Positions 1 to 16,200 of a stretch of DNA of 41,694 nt are shown piece by piece (the stretch's first letter is position 1; every line of letters starts with the position of its first letter). The position numbers and the translations under genes are program-made. Source of the stretch: Neelides folsomi (lineage: Eukaryota > Arthropoda > Collembola > Neelipleona > Neelidae); the NCBI GenBank assembly GCA_034687125.1, contig JAQGBZ010000485.1:1-41694 (forward strand), read 5' to 3'. The notes beneath the pieces were generated by a model. The model saw only the letters and a list, made by a program, of their open reading frames with translations, had not been told where the DNA came from and ran no database searches.

Positions 1-65
1 TGGTTATTTCATTTTGAGTTTTTCGAAAAATTTGAAATTTTCTGCCGTTTCTATAATTTCATGCC

Positions 66-290
66 ATAGTTTATATATATATATATATATATACGGATTG
101 GGGCAAGCTCCATATTTCAACGGGGAACATTAATATGTAAAGAGGCAACCTTTATAATTTGGAAGGCAACCCTCAAATTCTGTCGGGCAACCTTTAAATT
201 ATCGCGGGCTACCTTGCCTTTTCGGGCAAGCTTGCAAATTTGAAGCAACGCACCCCGATTTATGGCAACCATTGCCCGAAAAAGGTCCAT
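66..290. repeat. TA microsatellite followed by degenerate GGCAACC-type repeats
   Basis: A (TA)n run at about 72-93 leads into some 200 bases in which GGCAACC or a near variant (GGGCTACC, GGGCAAGC) recurs about every 20 bases, near 144, 164, 185, 205, 223 and 264. The stretch is richer in GC than its surroundings and has no reading frame. GGGCAAGC followed by AAATTTG also occurs in the GC-rich end of the intron element near 12150, so the two may belong to one dispersed repeat family. A short inverted repeat (AAGGTCCA...TGGACCTT) follows at 281-301. Confidence 0.5.
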
Positions 291-336
291 TATCTGGACC
301 TTGACCTCTTTAAGCTAATGAAATGACATCACCGAT

Positions 337-1135
337 CTATCTAGGAATGGAAAATTGCATCACTGGCATTTGTTTCGAGCTTTGGATGTTAAAAGCGAAA
401 TTAACTCCTGCCGAATCAACGTTGGTTTTAATGCTTTCTTCTGCACATCTCATTGTATTCGCTCCCTGTGAAAAAAAAATTTAAGAATAAAAATTTCATT
501 TCAAAGCGCCAGAATGAAAACACATAAAAAGGCGATGAAAATTCTTACCTTTAACTCAAAAACAATTTTATGCTCAATTGATGGTTGAATTCGAACAGGT
601 CGTGGAAATTCCACATTAAAAATGGATTCATTCTCGGCAGTTACAACAGTTTTGACTAGTGCCAATTGGTCGTAACGTTTCTTGCTTGATGTCCATTGTC
701 GCTCCAAAGCGACGTAAACCTCAAGCTTCCCAGTTCCTTGTTCTTCGTCGTAAGGACCAAAGAACCCAATGCTGTGGAGATTAATCACTTGATCCACTCT
801 AAACCTGTTTAATTGTTTTCATTAGATTAAATTAAATTTAATATAATATGCATGATTAAATTATTTTATAATAGAATATTTATAAATTTCTAAGTTTCAA
901 AAATAATTCAATAATTTGTTAATTACAGAACGTTATAATATCCACTATAATCCCAAGAAACGTCATCTCTCCAATTCTTGACAAAATCGACCAAATCCTT
1001 AGTTTTATATGGAAAATATTCGCACTCTTCAGCCAAGTGCTGAAGTTCGAAGAGTTTTGTTTTAAAAAAATTATGTCTATTTCCTCTGGAAATGGGAAGG
1101 GCGCCTCTCTTAACGGTGTGGATTTGGTATTCCAT
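337..1135 (-). CDS. PHR-domain protein (BTBD/PAM-Highwire type), three exons
   Basis: Model on the minus strand: exons 1135-927, 804-549 and 465-337, joined by GT/AG introns in phases 2 and 0, giving about 197 residues. The second and third exons read like a PHR domain: F-R-V-D-x-V-I-N-L-H-S-I-G-F-F-G-P near its start, then beta-rich sequence with FNVEFPRPVRI, ending VNFAFNIQ...MQFSIPR. PHR domains occur in PAM/Highwire ubiquitin ligases and at the C-terminus of BTBD1/2/3/6 proteins, where they bind partners such as topoisomerase I or other substrates. No BTB domain is seen upstream in the window. The ATG sits straight after an AG (AATAAG), so it could be an internal exon and the true start may lie further upstream. 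The first exon (about 70 residues) has no match I recognise. The domain call is from motif pattern only. Confidence 0.6.
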
Positions 1136-1888
1136 CTTATTAGGTGAATCAAGTAAGACTGGGATTTTTAAATTTATTAAAGCATGTTGAACGAGACTCG
1201 TTATGAATATTTATTTTCGAGATGGTCTTGGAGAGTATTTTTTGTAAATTGGTAATGAGAGGACTTTCTCAACGTCTAATAAAATGTTCCGACTTGAGTC
1301 AATTGAGTCTCGGCATTTTCCTTTCTCCTTTATATAGTTTTCTAATCAGCTTCAATTAGTTTAATCTTGTTTGATGAGTTTATACAAATGGAACAATCTT
1401 TCATGCTTTATTTTATTACGCATATTTATATGTAAATATTATATGATACAATTAATATTATAGTGATTATCCTCTTATTCATCATGATCATGAATATAAA
1501 TAAATACTGCTATTTGCATAACCCACACACGTTTCGTATATAACTTCCTAGTCAATATAAAATACAAATGTATTAACAGGAGTTGATTCTTTATCTAGAA
1601 TACATAATATGTATTAATATTACATACACATACATTATATAGTAGTATTATGTGTACAGTTATGTATGTAACAGCATGTAACTTATAACTAACTTTTATT
1701 ATATGGTTATTATTACCTACATTGCATTTGTAGCTACATCAGTAGCAATTGCAATATACTTATTTTTTAAATTATTATTGTTATTATTATTTGAATGATT
1801 ATAAATGATTATCGAATAGTATGTGTCAAATGATACAATAAATAAACAGGTAGGCATTATAACAATCTGCTGAACTAATGATACATAT
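1136..1888. other. AT-rich intergenic stretch
   Basis: No convincing gene. It holds short imperfect repeats of TACATA/TATGTA around 1610-1680. The first part is presumably the upstream region of the PHR gene on the minus strand. A short minus-strand frame at 1717-1908 is low-complexity (a run of Asn codons) and was not accepted. Confidence 0.5.
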
Positions 1889-2204
1889 TGTGGCGTGAGA
1901 TCAGCCACGTCAACAACAACAAATTCCTGACGTGGCTTAAGAATAAGACCAAAAGATGATTCTCATATTACTCATCGAAAACAACATCATCTGATCGAGG
2001 CTTCGAGATGAACTCTCGGAAAAGAGGATCCTCAGATGGGAGCCGGCTACGAGTGAGGGAGAGCCTCCAAATCTCCTCTCACTTACCCGTTTCATTATTC
2101 GTTAAAATAAAAGTACACTTTAAAATTCAATTGGCATCAACTTTAAATTATTTACATAGAGCGAGGAAGTACCCTTGAGCAAGGCCTTCCTCTCCTATGC
2201 GACA
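1889..2204. mobile_element. Candidate solo LTR of an LTR retrotransposon (about 316 bp)
   Basis: The segment starts TGTGGCG and ends GCGACA, the usual TG...CA pattern of an LTR. It is flanked on both sides by ATAT, which could be a 4-bp target duplication (weak in AT-rich DNA). It is more GC-rich than the DNA around it, begins with a stem (GCCACGTCA at 1904-1912 pairing with TGACGTGGC at 1928-1936), and contains an AATAAA-like signal (AAAATAAAAG near 2105). There is no coding sequence of the gag or pol type nearby, hence solo. Other repeat types cannot be excluded. Confidence 0.4.
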
Positions 2205-2530
2205 ATATTATATCAAATGACCAAATGAATACTTGTAATTTTTATCATTACTTATTTACCTATATGTACTTTCTTTACTTATTTACATAATGTCCATAGT
2301 AATTTCGTAGAAAGGAAGGGAAGGAACATAGGCCAACCATATGGGATCTCCTTGGTTTGTAATAGGATAAAATGCAAAAAAACCTCTCACCTAACATTTA
2401 ATATAAATATAAACGAGTTTTATTATCTTAATTGTATTCAATATATTCTTTTAGGTATTTAATATGGTTTTTACATTTTTTAAATATATTTTTATCCCTA
2501 TATGAAAATTATATGAAATTATATTTATTC
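2205..2530. other. AT-rich spacer
   Basis: Nothing recognised apart from a purine-rich patch near 2310-2330 (GAAAGGAAGGGAAGGAA). Confidence 0.5.
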
Positions 2531-2627
2531 ATATGTGATATACTGGGTGGGTGAAAGTTAAAAAGTAAATAAGATGCGATTGATTAAAAATTGTGCTTTA
2601 AGTCGGGCCCACCCAGTATATCACATA

Positions 2628-2628
<1 letters not shown>
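2531..2628. repeat. 98-bp hairpin with perfect 21-bp arms
   Basis: Bases 2531-2551 (ATATGTGATATACTGGGTGGG) and 2608-2628 are exact reverse complements, with a 56-base loop. A (TA)n microsatellite (2629-2669) follows directly. This is probably a miniature fold-back element or the remains of a transposon end. It is 50 bp outside the pogo remnant but does not match that element's ends. Confidence 0.7.
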
Positions 2629-2670
<42 letters not shown>

Positions 2671-2678
2671 GTTATTGC

Positions 2679-3580
2679 TCGATATATCGCCGGGGCCACT
2701 GTCTCAAAAAAGGATCCGAAAGAACTCATTTCAAAGTTAGTGTCGTTTGTTGGCTATACTTAACAAATGAAGCAAAAATACAAAATTGAAGGCCAAAACA
2801 TCATTCCAATGGACGAAACTCCTCTGTTTTGACATGCCAGGAAATTCTACTGTTGACAAAAAAGAAGCTAGCGAAGTAAGCATCAGAACTTTTGGGCACG
2901 AAAAATCACACTTTACTGTCGCTTTATCAGCCAAAGGGGACTCAACGAAACTAACCGTTTTCACATCGATCGTGACTTAAGGATCATTTCAAACAATTTA
3001 ACAGCATCATGGATACCATTCCTGGTTGTTGTACAAAATATGTACAACCCCCTGATGTCTCCTGAAACAAGCCATTCAAACAATATATGACGGAATATTA
3101 CGATACTTGGATGTCAGATGATGAAAATAAAGATTTTACAATTAGTGGCTCCTGCAATTGAATTGCTCACTGAATGGATCAAACGTGCATGGGATTCAAT
3201 TCCAGTTGATTTAATTAAAAAATCCTTTAAATAAAATATATGGGATTACAACTTCAGATGATGGAAGTGAAGATCATTTGATTAACTGTTTTAAAGAAGA
3301 AGAATAAATGCTTTAACGGTCGAACTTTGCTTCAAAAGTATCGTGAGGAAACAAACAAATGCATGCCATCTCTTTGGACAAAGAAGAGGACATAGAACAA
3401 TTGATTGAAAACAAAGTTCTCATTTCAGAAAGTGAAAACGAAGAAGGAAACTCAAATTCTTCTAGTGATAATTCGGACTCTTTAGTCCGAACCTATTTTA
3501 TGAATAAATAGTTTTTACTTTTATAAATTGATTAAATTTTTTAAAGATCGCCGGGGCTCGAAATATCGCCGGGCCTGATA
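2679..3580 (+). pseudogene. Decayed pogo/Tigger-type (DDE_1) transposase
   Basis: Pieces in several frames match the pogo/Tigger catalytic region: the M-D-E-T-P motif that holds the first catalytic Asp (about 2808), then after a frameshift F-D-M-P-G-N-S-T-V-D-K-K (2830-2870). Next come the R-T-F-G-H-E-K block, W-D-S-I-P-V-D-L-I-K-K-S-F (about 3187-3230), D-D-G-S-E-D (about 3258) and an acidic Ser-rich tail ending near 3511. The N-terminal DNA-binding helix-turn-helix is missing, so the copy is truncated as well as frameshifted. Similar GC-rich motifs lie at both ends: CTCGATATATCGCCGGGGCC near 2679-2698 and CTCGAAATATCGCCGGGCC near 3557-3575. They are in direct orientation, with a palindromic core. 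The copy cannot be active. Confidence 0.8.
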
Positions 3581-3951
3581 TTAACAGCTGCATTTGATAC
3601 AGTATACAATCAAAATGAATACGTCCATATACTAAAGAAGTATTATTGATTTATGTATTTGTATTATGCTTTAATTAAAAATTGTTAAAATAAAAAAGTA
3701 GGGTACATTATTGAATTTTATTTATTTGTGTATAAAAACTACAATAAAAACAGTATAAACTTATGGTTTATGTGTAAAACAAACGCAAAACATTCCTGCA
3801 CTGATCAAAACAATAGAATCTTTAATTAATTAGTAAAATTTAGTTTAAATATTATACATTTTTTGATCTCATTATGAATTTCACTCATGTTTGGCCAATT
3901 GTTTTTCATTGAATTTTTTGAATATTGTGATTATCTTTACTTTATTCAAAG
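3581..3951. other. Spacer upstream of the receptor pseudogene
   Basis: AT-rich, with no open frame of note. A signal-peptide exon of the receptor would be expected here or further upstream, but I could not identify one. Confidence 0.4.
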
Positions 3952-6593
3952 ATCAATGGGAATTGTGAGGATGATCAGAATGAGATCAACTCATTGGATT
4001 TCTACCGCGATCCTTTCGTTGTCTTTAAAGTGAACAATAGCGTGAAAATGAAATTTTCATGCATGAGAGCGAAGAGGTTCACAAATTTCAAAATAACGAT
4101 TTTAATTTCTCAACTGGATTTATCTGCATTCAGAAACACGATGATCAGTTTGTATATTAAGGTACTTTTATAAAATACGGTACTTTAATGTACTTTTATA
4201 AAATACGAGTACAAGTACTCGTATGATACATATACTTGAGTATGAATGCAACTGTATATTTAATATCTTATTAATAATTATATTTTGATAATTTGGCTGT
4301 TTACTTGAAATTTCTTTTCAATAGGAATGTCAATTTTCAACGGACCTTGTCGAAATAAATATTGTATATCGAAAAGAGTCGCTGCCTCTGGAGGAGATCT
4401 TGGAATTGTGCAAAGGCTTAAGGGATGATACTTTGTATTTCTACAGAGGTGTTTTAATCGAAAAGAAAAATGAATATTATCCATTTGACACTTTTTGTCA
4501 ATTCCTCCCAAATTGGATCTCATTGCCTCTAATGAATATGTTAATGATAACATTTAAATGACAAATAGTAAGTTTATACAAAGTGTAAATATATTATGTA
4601 ATTGTAATTATTTATTGTAAAATCTTGTTTTAATATACATTATATTCAACATAATTTGAAAATGAATTCCTCTAGAGTAATTTTTTAACTTTTAGCAACA
4701 ATATTTTTTAATAATCCATTTGGAGGGAGAAGTTGGAGTCAATTTCAACGGATTCTTTTAAGGGAAGTGGCAATTGTGAATCTCGACGTTCAAGAACTTT
4801 AGCTGTAGCTGTAGCTACACTTTGCACTGCGGTAAAATTCGAATGTGATTCTCAAGCGTCCACTGTAAGAAAATTAGATTATACAAAATTAAACAAATAT
4901 ATTAACTTTTAATTCATAATAATTCAATATTAAAAATGATTTTGTTAGAGATATTTGCCAACGATGAGTGCAACTAGGCTTTTAATAAACGATCAAATTC
5001 ATTCACCGCCTTGGAAAATTGAATATTCCACTTCAATAGATTTTGACTATCTCAACTTTTTCGTTTTGAACCGTTACAAGAAACTTACCGGGCAAAGCCT
5101 TTTGTCTCCATTTAACAATTCATTATGGCTTGCTTTAATTTTAATAAATTTAATTTTAGCCGCCATTCTCTTTATTGTAAAAACTTTTAAAGAAAATTTC
5201 ATCAAGAAAAAGAGTGAGATCTAATATAATATATCGTACAATTTATACATATAAAATACTATTTAACTAACATCACACTAAGATTCATAAATATGTTTTT
5301 ATAAAATTCTTAAAAATTTCTCTCTTCTATTATCCTTGATTTTAAATATAAGACAAATTAAGGCAGGCTCTTTAAGAATATTCAAATTGAACATGTCAAA
5401 TATTTTTCTCATGAATGCGTAATTTGACTAATGCAGAGCAAATGAGTTTCGTCGAAGGGCTTTTGAAGATCACGGTCGTATTTGTTGAGTAGAGTCAACG
5501 AATTCAGCGTTCTTTGGACTTGTATTGGATCTTAGGTTCTTGGTATCTCCTTTTTCTCCTCACTTTGTATAAATGTGAGATGTTTGACTTTCTCATGAAA
5601 CGTGAGCCAGGGATTTATCCCAGGGTTTGGAAAACTCTCCTCAAGTCAAACTATCGGGTTAGAAGTTACCTTGCAAAAGCTATGGGAAATGAATGGATGA
5701 ACCAATGTGAGCTCAATGCTTAAAATATTTAAACGTCACTTATTATTAAAAATATTTTAGATTATTAATATAATAAAACCAACTTAATTAAGTTTATTTT
5801 GTTTTATCTACCTATCGTTTAACGCAAAAAGGTGACACTGGTTGGTCTTGTCATCAACTTAACTTCATATTATTACTAACTTAATTTTTATTTTAGCTGA
5901 GAGCATTTATAAAGAAGTTGATACTAAATCTGCTAATCTTCGATAACCAGGCAGTGCGAATAATTACAGATGCCTTGGATTCACATTTGTTTATCAATTT
6001 GCTTGCGTTGGGTTTGAAAATTATAATAAAGTTCATTCATTGAAAGCAACTTTAGGGGTTTCTCGCCCACTCCGCGATGTTTGGTTTTCATCAAATCAGG
6101 AATTGCCAGAAATTAAAGGTTCTTGGATGTTCAGACGAGGTTTCAGATTCAAAATTGAAGTGAATAATGCTTTAGGGGCTATTAACCAATCTGGACTTAT
6201 GAATAAATGGTTAAAAATTTAAATTCAATTAATGCCAACATTTACTAACAAAGAGATTACATCTGATTAAATGATTTATGTTTTATTTTTTAAAGGCATA
6301 AAATAATATCGGAAGTGGCGCGAGAGGAAGGAATTAAAACATATTGAAAAAGCACCAACATGACGAGTCTTTCCTTCACTGACCCCACTAATAGAACTAT
6401 CCAATTAAATTTGATAGATTTTGCAAAATCTTTTAATAAAAGGCCTTCACAATTCATTACAATGGAACATTTGGATGTCGTTTTCATCGCTTGGGCTGTA
6501 GGGCTGTCTTTATCCATTCTTTTATTCATTTCTGAATTTTTCCATTTAGAATTTTCAAAGTTGTTATATAAGATACAATGTGCAATTAAGTGA
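3952..6593 (+). pseudogene. Ionotropic receptor (IR) pseudogene, seven exons
   Basis: Exons by splice signal and phase: 3952-4161, 4325-4567, 4696-4864, 4949-5213, 5437-5706, 5897-6209, 6296-6593 (about 590 codons). The layout is that of divergent arthropod IRs (variant glutamate receptors used in taste and smell). It has an extracellular N-terminal part, a first membrane segment after L-L-S-P-F-N-N-S-L-W (about 5106-5180), and a second hydrophobic segment Y-W-I-L-G-S-W-Y-L-L-F-L-L (about 5523-5561). After the extracellular S2-like part comes a last membrane helix H-L-D-V-V-F-I-A-W-A-V-G-L (about 6469-6507). The phases agree across every intron, so the exons belong together. The frame is broken by TGA 4559-4561, a net +1 shift in exon 4696-4864 (most simply an extra T in the TTTT near 4755), TAG 5490-5492, TAA 5944-5946 and TGA 6345-6347. 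The first exon is not found. Either a recent pseudogene or, for the single shift, a base error. Confidence 0.75.
4162..4222. repeat. Short direct and inverted repeats at an exon border
   Basis: GTACTTTTATAAAATACG occurs at 4162-4179 and again at 4190-4207, followed by the inverted repeat ACGAGTAC-AA-GTACTCGT (4205-4222). The first copy begins exactly at the presumed splice donor of the first receptor exon. Such GTACTT/AAAATAC repeats are common near hAT transposon ends, but no element is delimited here. Confidence 0.5.
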
Positions 6594-7454
6594 ATTAATT
6601 AATATGGATCGTCGTGAAGTTAAAGTGAATAAATTGTACCCACACTCATTAAATTGTAATTAGTAATATGGATAATTAATTTATCCAAAGTGCATACTAG
6701 CAAATTACAATTACCCATAAATGTAAAAAAAGCATCAAATAAAATTCTATAAAAGATATGCTCAAAATTTTACGATTTTAGAAATTTTATGTAACTTTAA
6801 TGAATTGAATATTATATGAATGCCGAAATTGGATAATTGGATAATAAACCGGATGATTGAAATTAGATTATGAATTCAAGGTAATTGTCACTCGTATAAA
6901 ATCACGTATCATAAGGACAATTGGCAATAAAGAATGAAGGATTCAAATTCATATAAAGTATTGTTTGTCAATATGAGTCGTATCATATAACACATGAGCC
7001 ATTTGCCAATTGAGATTAAAATTGGGGGTTAGGGTTTCATTAGTCAGGTGTTAAGTTTATATTATATTATAATTTATATAATTATAATTTATAATATACT
7101 TTTTATTGTGAAATTATGAAATATTGAAATAATTAATATTTAACTCATTGTATGCTTTTATATCTTTATGCCCTAAATAAGCAATTATTAAGTTTTACAA
7201 TCACATTAATAGGTATAAAAATGTCCTTATAAAGATAACTAAAAGATAACCTTGCTAATCTTTTTAATAACCCGTAATAATTTACTGCATGAACATAATA
7301 TGTACATAATATAAAGCAACTTGGCATTTGGTGATTTTTAGCAAAAAAGAGTCCAAAGATGCACATAAATTAAATTTAATTTAGATAATTTTATTATTTC
7401 ATACTCACTCAGTTTTTATTACGTTTAATAAGAAATAAGTGGAAAATTAGCAAA
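6594..7454. other. AT-rich spacer between the receptor relic and the GH1 gene
   Basis: No gene seen. The last 80 bases before 7455 are presumably the promoter and 5' leader of the glucosidase. A 66-codon minus-strand frame at 7166-7366 has no features that support it. Confidence 0.5.
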
Positions 7455-12472
<5,018 letters not shown>

Positions 12473-12521
12473 GCATATATTTAATTTATTCACCATTATT
12501 GTACTTTTAAGTTACTTATGT

Positions 12522-13251
12522 GGATGTACAGGATATTCACTTTAAGTGTTTCTAAAGAAAATTATTTTACAAAAAAAACATGAATTGATTTGACTTTAAT
12601 AGGAACTGAATCTATAATGGTTAACTTAAATTTAATTAGTTAGCTGAGCACCATTAAACTCAATACATCTTTAACTCCATGGCGTGCTTTTTACACATTT
12701 CAACACTTATTGCACCAAATTCTTGAATAATCCTCGCTCTCAACTCTTCCATTGTGGATGGATTATGAGTAAAGAGGAGGGATTGCATAACTCGCATAAA
12801 AACGCATTGCTAACATTTAACCCCCCTCCTCGTATCAATATTTTAGATGTATGCAAACCATTTAATTTAAGATTAAACATAATTGCATAAAAAACATAAT
12901 TTGAGAAAAACGCATAATCGAACATAAGTGAGAATTTCGATATTTTGATATAAACTTTAGTACCCCAAATAGTAAAATAAATATTAAACATCAAATATAG
13001 ACGATTTAATGATTCCGATCCGGTGAGCGGGGCGACCAAGTAATGGGTCCTTCTCTTCCAATCCAATAGTTTCCAAATTTCGAAGGTCGATCACTAAGAT
13101 GTATTGAGATTAATGGTGCTCACCTAAACCAATTAAATATTAAGTTAACCATTACAGATTCAGTTCCCATTAAAGTCAAATCACTTCATCTGTTATCTTT
13201 GTAAAATAATTTTCTTCAGAAACACTTAACGTGAATGCCCTGTACAAGTAC
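12522..13251. mobile_element. Fold-back element: about 150-bp inverted arms, 425-bp spacer
   Basis: The arm 12522-12671 is the reverse complement of 13096-13251 with scattered differences. Shared blocks include GAAAATTATTTTAC, TGATTTGACTTTAAT, AATGGTTAACTTAA, GAGCACCATTAA and CTCAATACATCTT. The spacer is less AT-rich in places (13010-13075) and holds GAGGAGGG and CCCCTCCTC facing each other (about 12774 and 12822). It carries no transposase. It begins 50 bases after the GH1 stop, so the 3' UTR of that gene may run into it. Confidence 0.75.
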
Positions 13252-16200
13252 TATTGTTAATCTTTATCTTAAAATAAAATCTTTATAAAGTAAATATAAA
13301 AATATTTTTAAATTATTATCGGAAGAAATATTTAATGACTCGTATTTCGAATAATTCTATTTAAAGATTCAATAGTGTAAAATAATATTTACATTGGTTA
13401 TGAATATGATATCCATTTGTAAATCTCATTTTATCAATTCATGTTAACTTTAAACTATGATTTATTGTCATTTTAGCTTATTGGCATACTTTGACAGTTT
13501 ACTAAAAACGGAACTTAGGCTAATGTATTCTTTAACAAGCAGTTTTGTCATTATATATAATATCCAATCATGCACAACAGTACATTGCAATTAAAGTCAT
13601 CAAAGCAATTGCAAAAATCTTAAATACCACGAATGAGTTTTAAACTAAGGATGGAGCTTCTCGGGGTTCCATTTGATTAATGATGTGTTCATGCCCAAAA
13701 GTTAAATGTGAAATAAAACTAATTTCTGAAATGATTTAAGTATCATTTATATAACAATATAGGGGTAGTTATTATACAATACAAACTGAGCTCAAACTAT
13801 GATACAATATGAAACTACCGATATAATTTACACAAGGTATTAAAGTGAATGGTGGTATTTATTTAAATTGGTCTGGGAATGTGATTGAATTGAATGCAAT
13901 TAAATCATATAACCTATTATTAATACATTGATGAAAAAATATTTTTAATCGTCCTTATATAAATTGCAGTATTGTATTAAAATATTTTATACATTGACCA
14001 TACCCAGACAATATCATATTTTTTATATGGGAATCATAATATCGTTTCCGATCCCTGACATCTAATCGTCCTGATATCCTTCCCTTCTTTCGCAACAAAC
14101 TCTCACACAATGACTCACGTTTTGCATTATATTTGATGGGTGCAAATAAATCAGCTTGTGAGGCCAAAGAGATTCCATGAGCGATAAGAAGCCTTCAATC
14201 CATAATAATATCAATAAGAATTTCAAACCCTCAATTAAATCATTCAATCAAATTCTTTCCATATTTGTCCACATTATCATACTACTTTGATGCGCAGTTC
14301 ATCAAATATACAATTTCCTTTGTTTAATAGAAAAAACCACAAAATCAATAAAGATATATGACAAGCCAAAATACATTGTCTCTTTTTGCACATTTATGTA
14401 ACACTTTGATAACAACCATCTGTTAAAAAAGATTAAAGGTCTTACATAAACACACTTAAATATCATGAATTATTTGTTTATATAAGAAATACTTTATATT
14501 TTTCTTCAATTGAGTCCAATTGTAAGTAAAATCAGTCAAAAGGAGAAAAAACAATAAGTTGGAAATATTATGCAATTTATGCAATTTATTTTAACAATGA
14601 GTCAAAGAGGAATTTATCATACTGATCATATGCGTAGGTTGAAAAGTATAAAAGTCTCATTATATAAAAAACTCGAGCTTATTAATGAATAGGTAGTTAA
14701 GATATGGTCGAGAAGATATGGTTGTGATATATTCCTACAAGATCATATAAATATTTTGAGTCCAAGATGTTGAATCTCTCGCGTCCTTCTCAAATCCTGC
14801 TGTGCTTTGTGTTGACTTGAGAGATGTGTGAGTCATTGATGTGATGAGATCATGAGTCAAACTCCTCTCCATTTATTCCAATGGTAAAGTTAGTTAGTGA
14901 ATGTAATGTGCTCAATATAATCAGCTATAGCCGTTTACAAACATAGAGAGAGTTTCCTCTGTGAAGGATTCATTATCCAACAAAGTGTTTCTTACTCAGA
15001 TTTTTTCCTCTATAATGTTTGTGTGTATTAAAGGGCCGTGGATAATATAATGCATCGTAATAAAGTTCCTAATAACCTCGTCTCCTTCCAACTGCCACAA
15101 TGTCAGTCTTATCACGGATTTGAAACCAAACACATCCATTTATCCTCTTCCCAGTAAAGGATATTTTAATACTTTACTCATTAAACTTTATCGAAAGGGA
15201 GTTTAAAGAAAAGGAAGTGACATTAAAATTATTTAATTATAATTATACAAATAGGGAAATAAAAATTTAAAGTTACATTGAACCACGGAATTCATTTCAA
15301 AATTATCAACACAAATTTCCCTTGTTGATATTCCATTTAATATTCCATTTAAACGGTTAACATTTAATATAAAGGTATTTATTAAAACATTGGATGATAA
15401 TTCGTTTATGTGGAGTGAATTGAGAAGCGTCTTGAGATATAACTTTTTTTATATAACATAAATATAATTCTCAATATTAATTTTAATCTCTAAACATCAT
15501 CATGCAAATGGTAAGTGTCATTTGTTTATCTTCTGAATAATAACTTACTAAATGTAGATTAAAAATATTGAATTACCATCCAACAACAACAACAAGTATT
15601 TACAATAATTGCTTTATATAATATTTAAAGAAATATGTTTTAAGACGATCAAATATCCCATATCTTATTTATAGTTAAAGGTAAAATATTTCAAATTGTA
15701 AATTGAGAACATTTTTTAGTAATTTTGAGAGAACTGTTTTGTTTTGTTTATTTCCTATTCCAATATTTAAAGTTTATAGCATTGCTCTTTGCTTTCATTC
15801 ACACAATTAATGACCAGCAATTAAATTGGAAGTTTATAGTTAGCTTTAGATTTAAATCACTAAGCTATAAGTGTGAAGTGTACATGTGAAGTCAACTTGG
15901 TTAGATAAATATAATAATAATTAATAATAGACCAAAAAAGAAATAAATATGAATGCGCAGAAAGGAACAGGAAATATTTTCTATATTATTTTTTGTTAGT
16001 TTAACAGAAGAGAACATACGATAAAGAACTTAAAAGGTAAAATAATAAATATTCCATTATTTTATCCAGCAGTTGGGAATTACCAGTTATTGTATTGATT
16101 GATAAAAAAGTGACCGTTTGATCAACAAAATAATCACTTATAATTTTTTATATCATTCAATGATTGAAAGGCAATCTTTATTTCGATACCCTTTCTTGAT

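Noticed and set aside
3952..6593. Stop-codon recoding as an explanation of the receptor stops
   Set aside because: All three stop codons occur in frame here, while neighbouring genes use them as normal ends, so decay is simpler.
12740..13066. 108-codon minus-strand frame
   Set aside because: It lies in the spacer of the fold-back element and has no transposase-like motif.
13955..14247. Two overlapping minus-strand frames of 61-70 codons
   Set aside because: No start context, domain or splice support; composition looks random.
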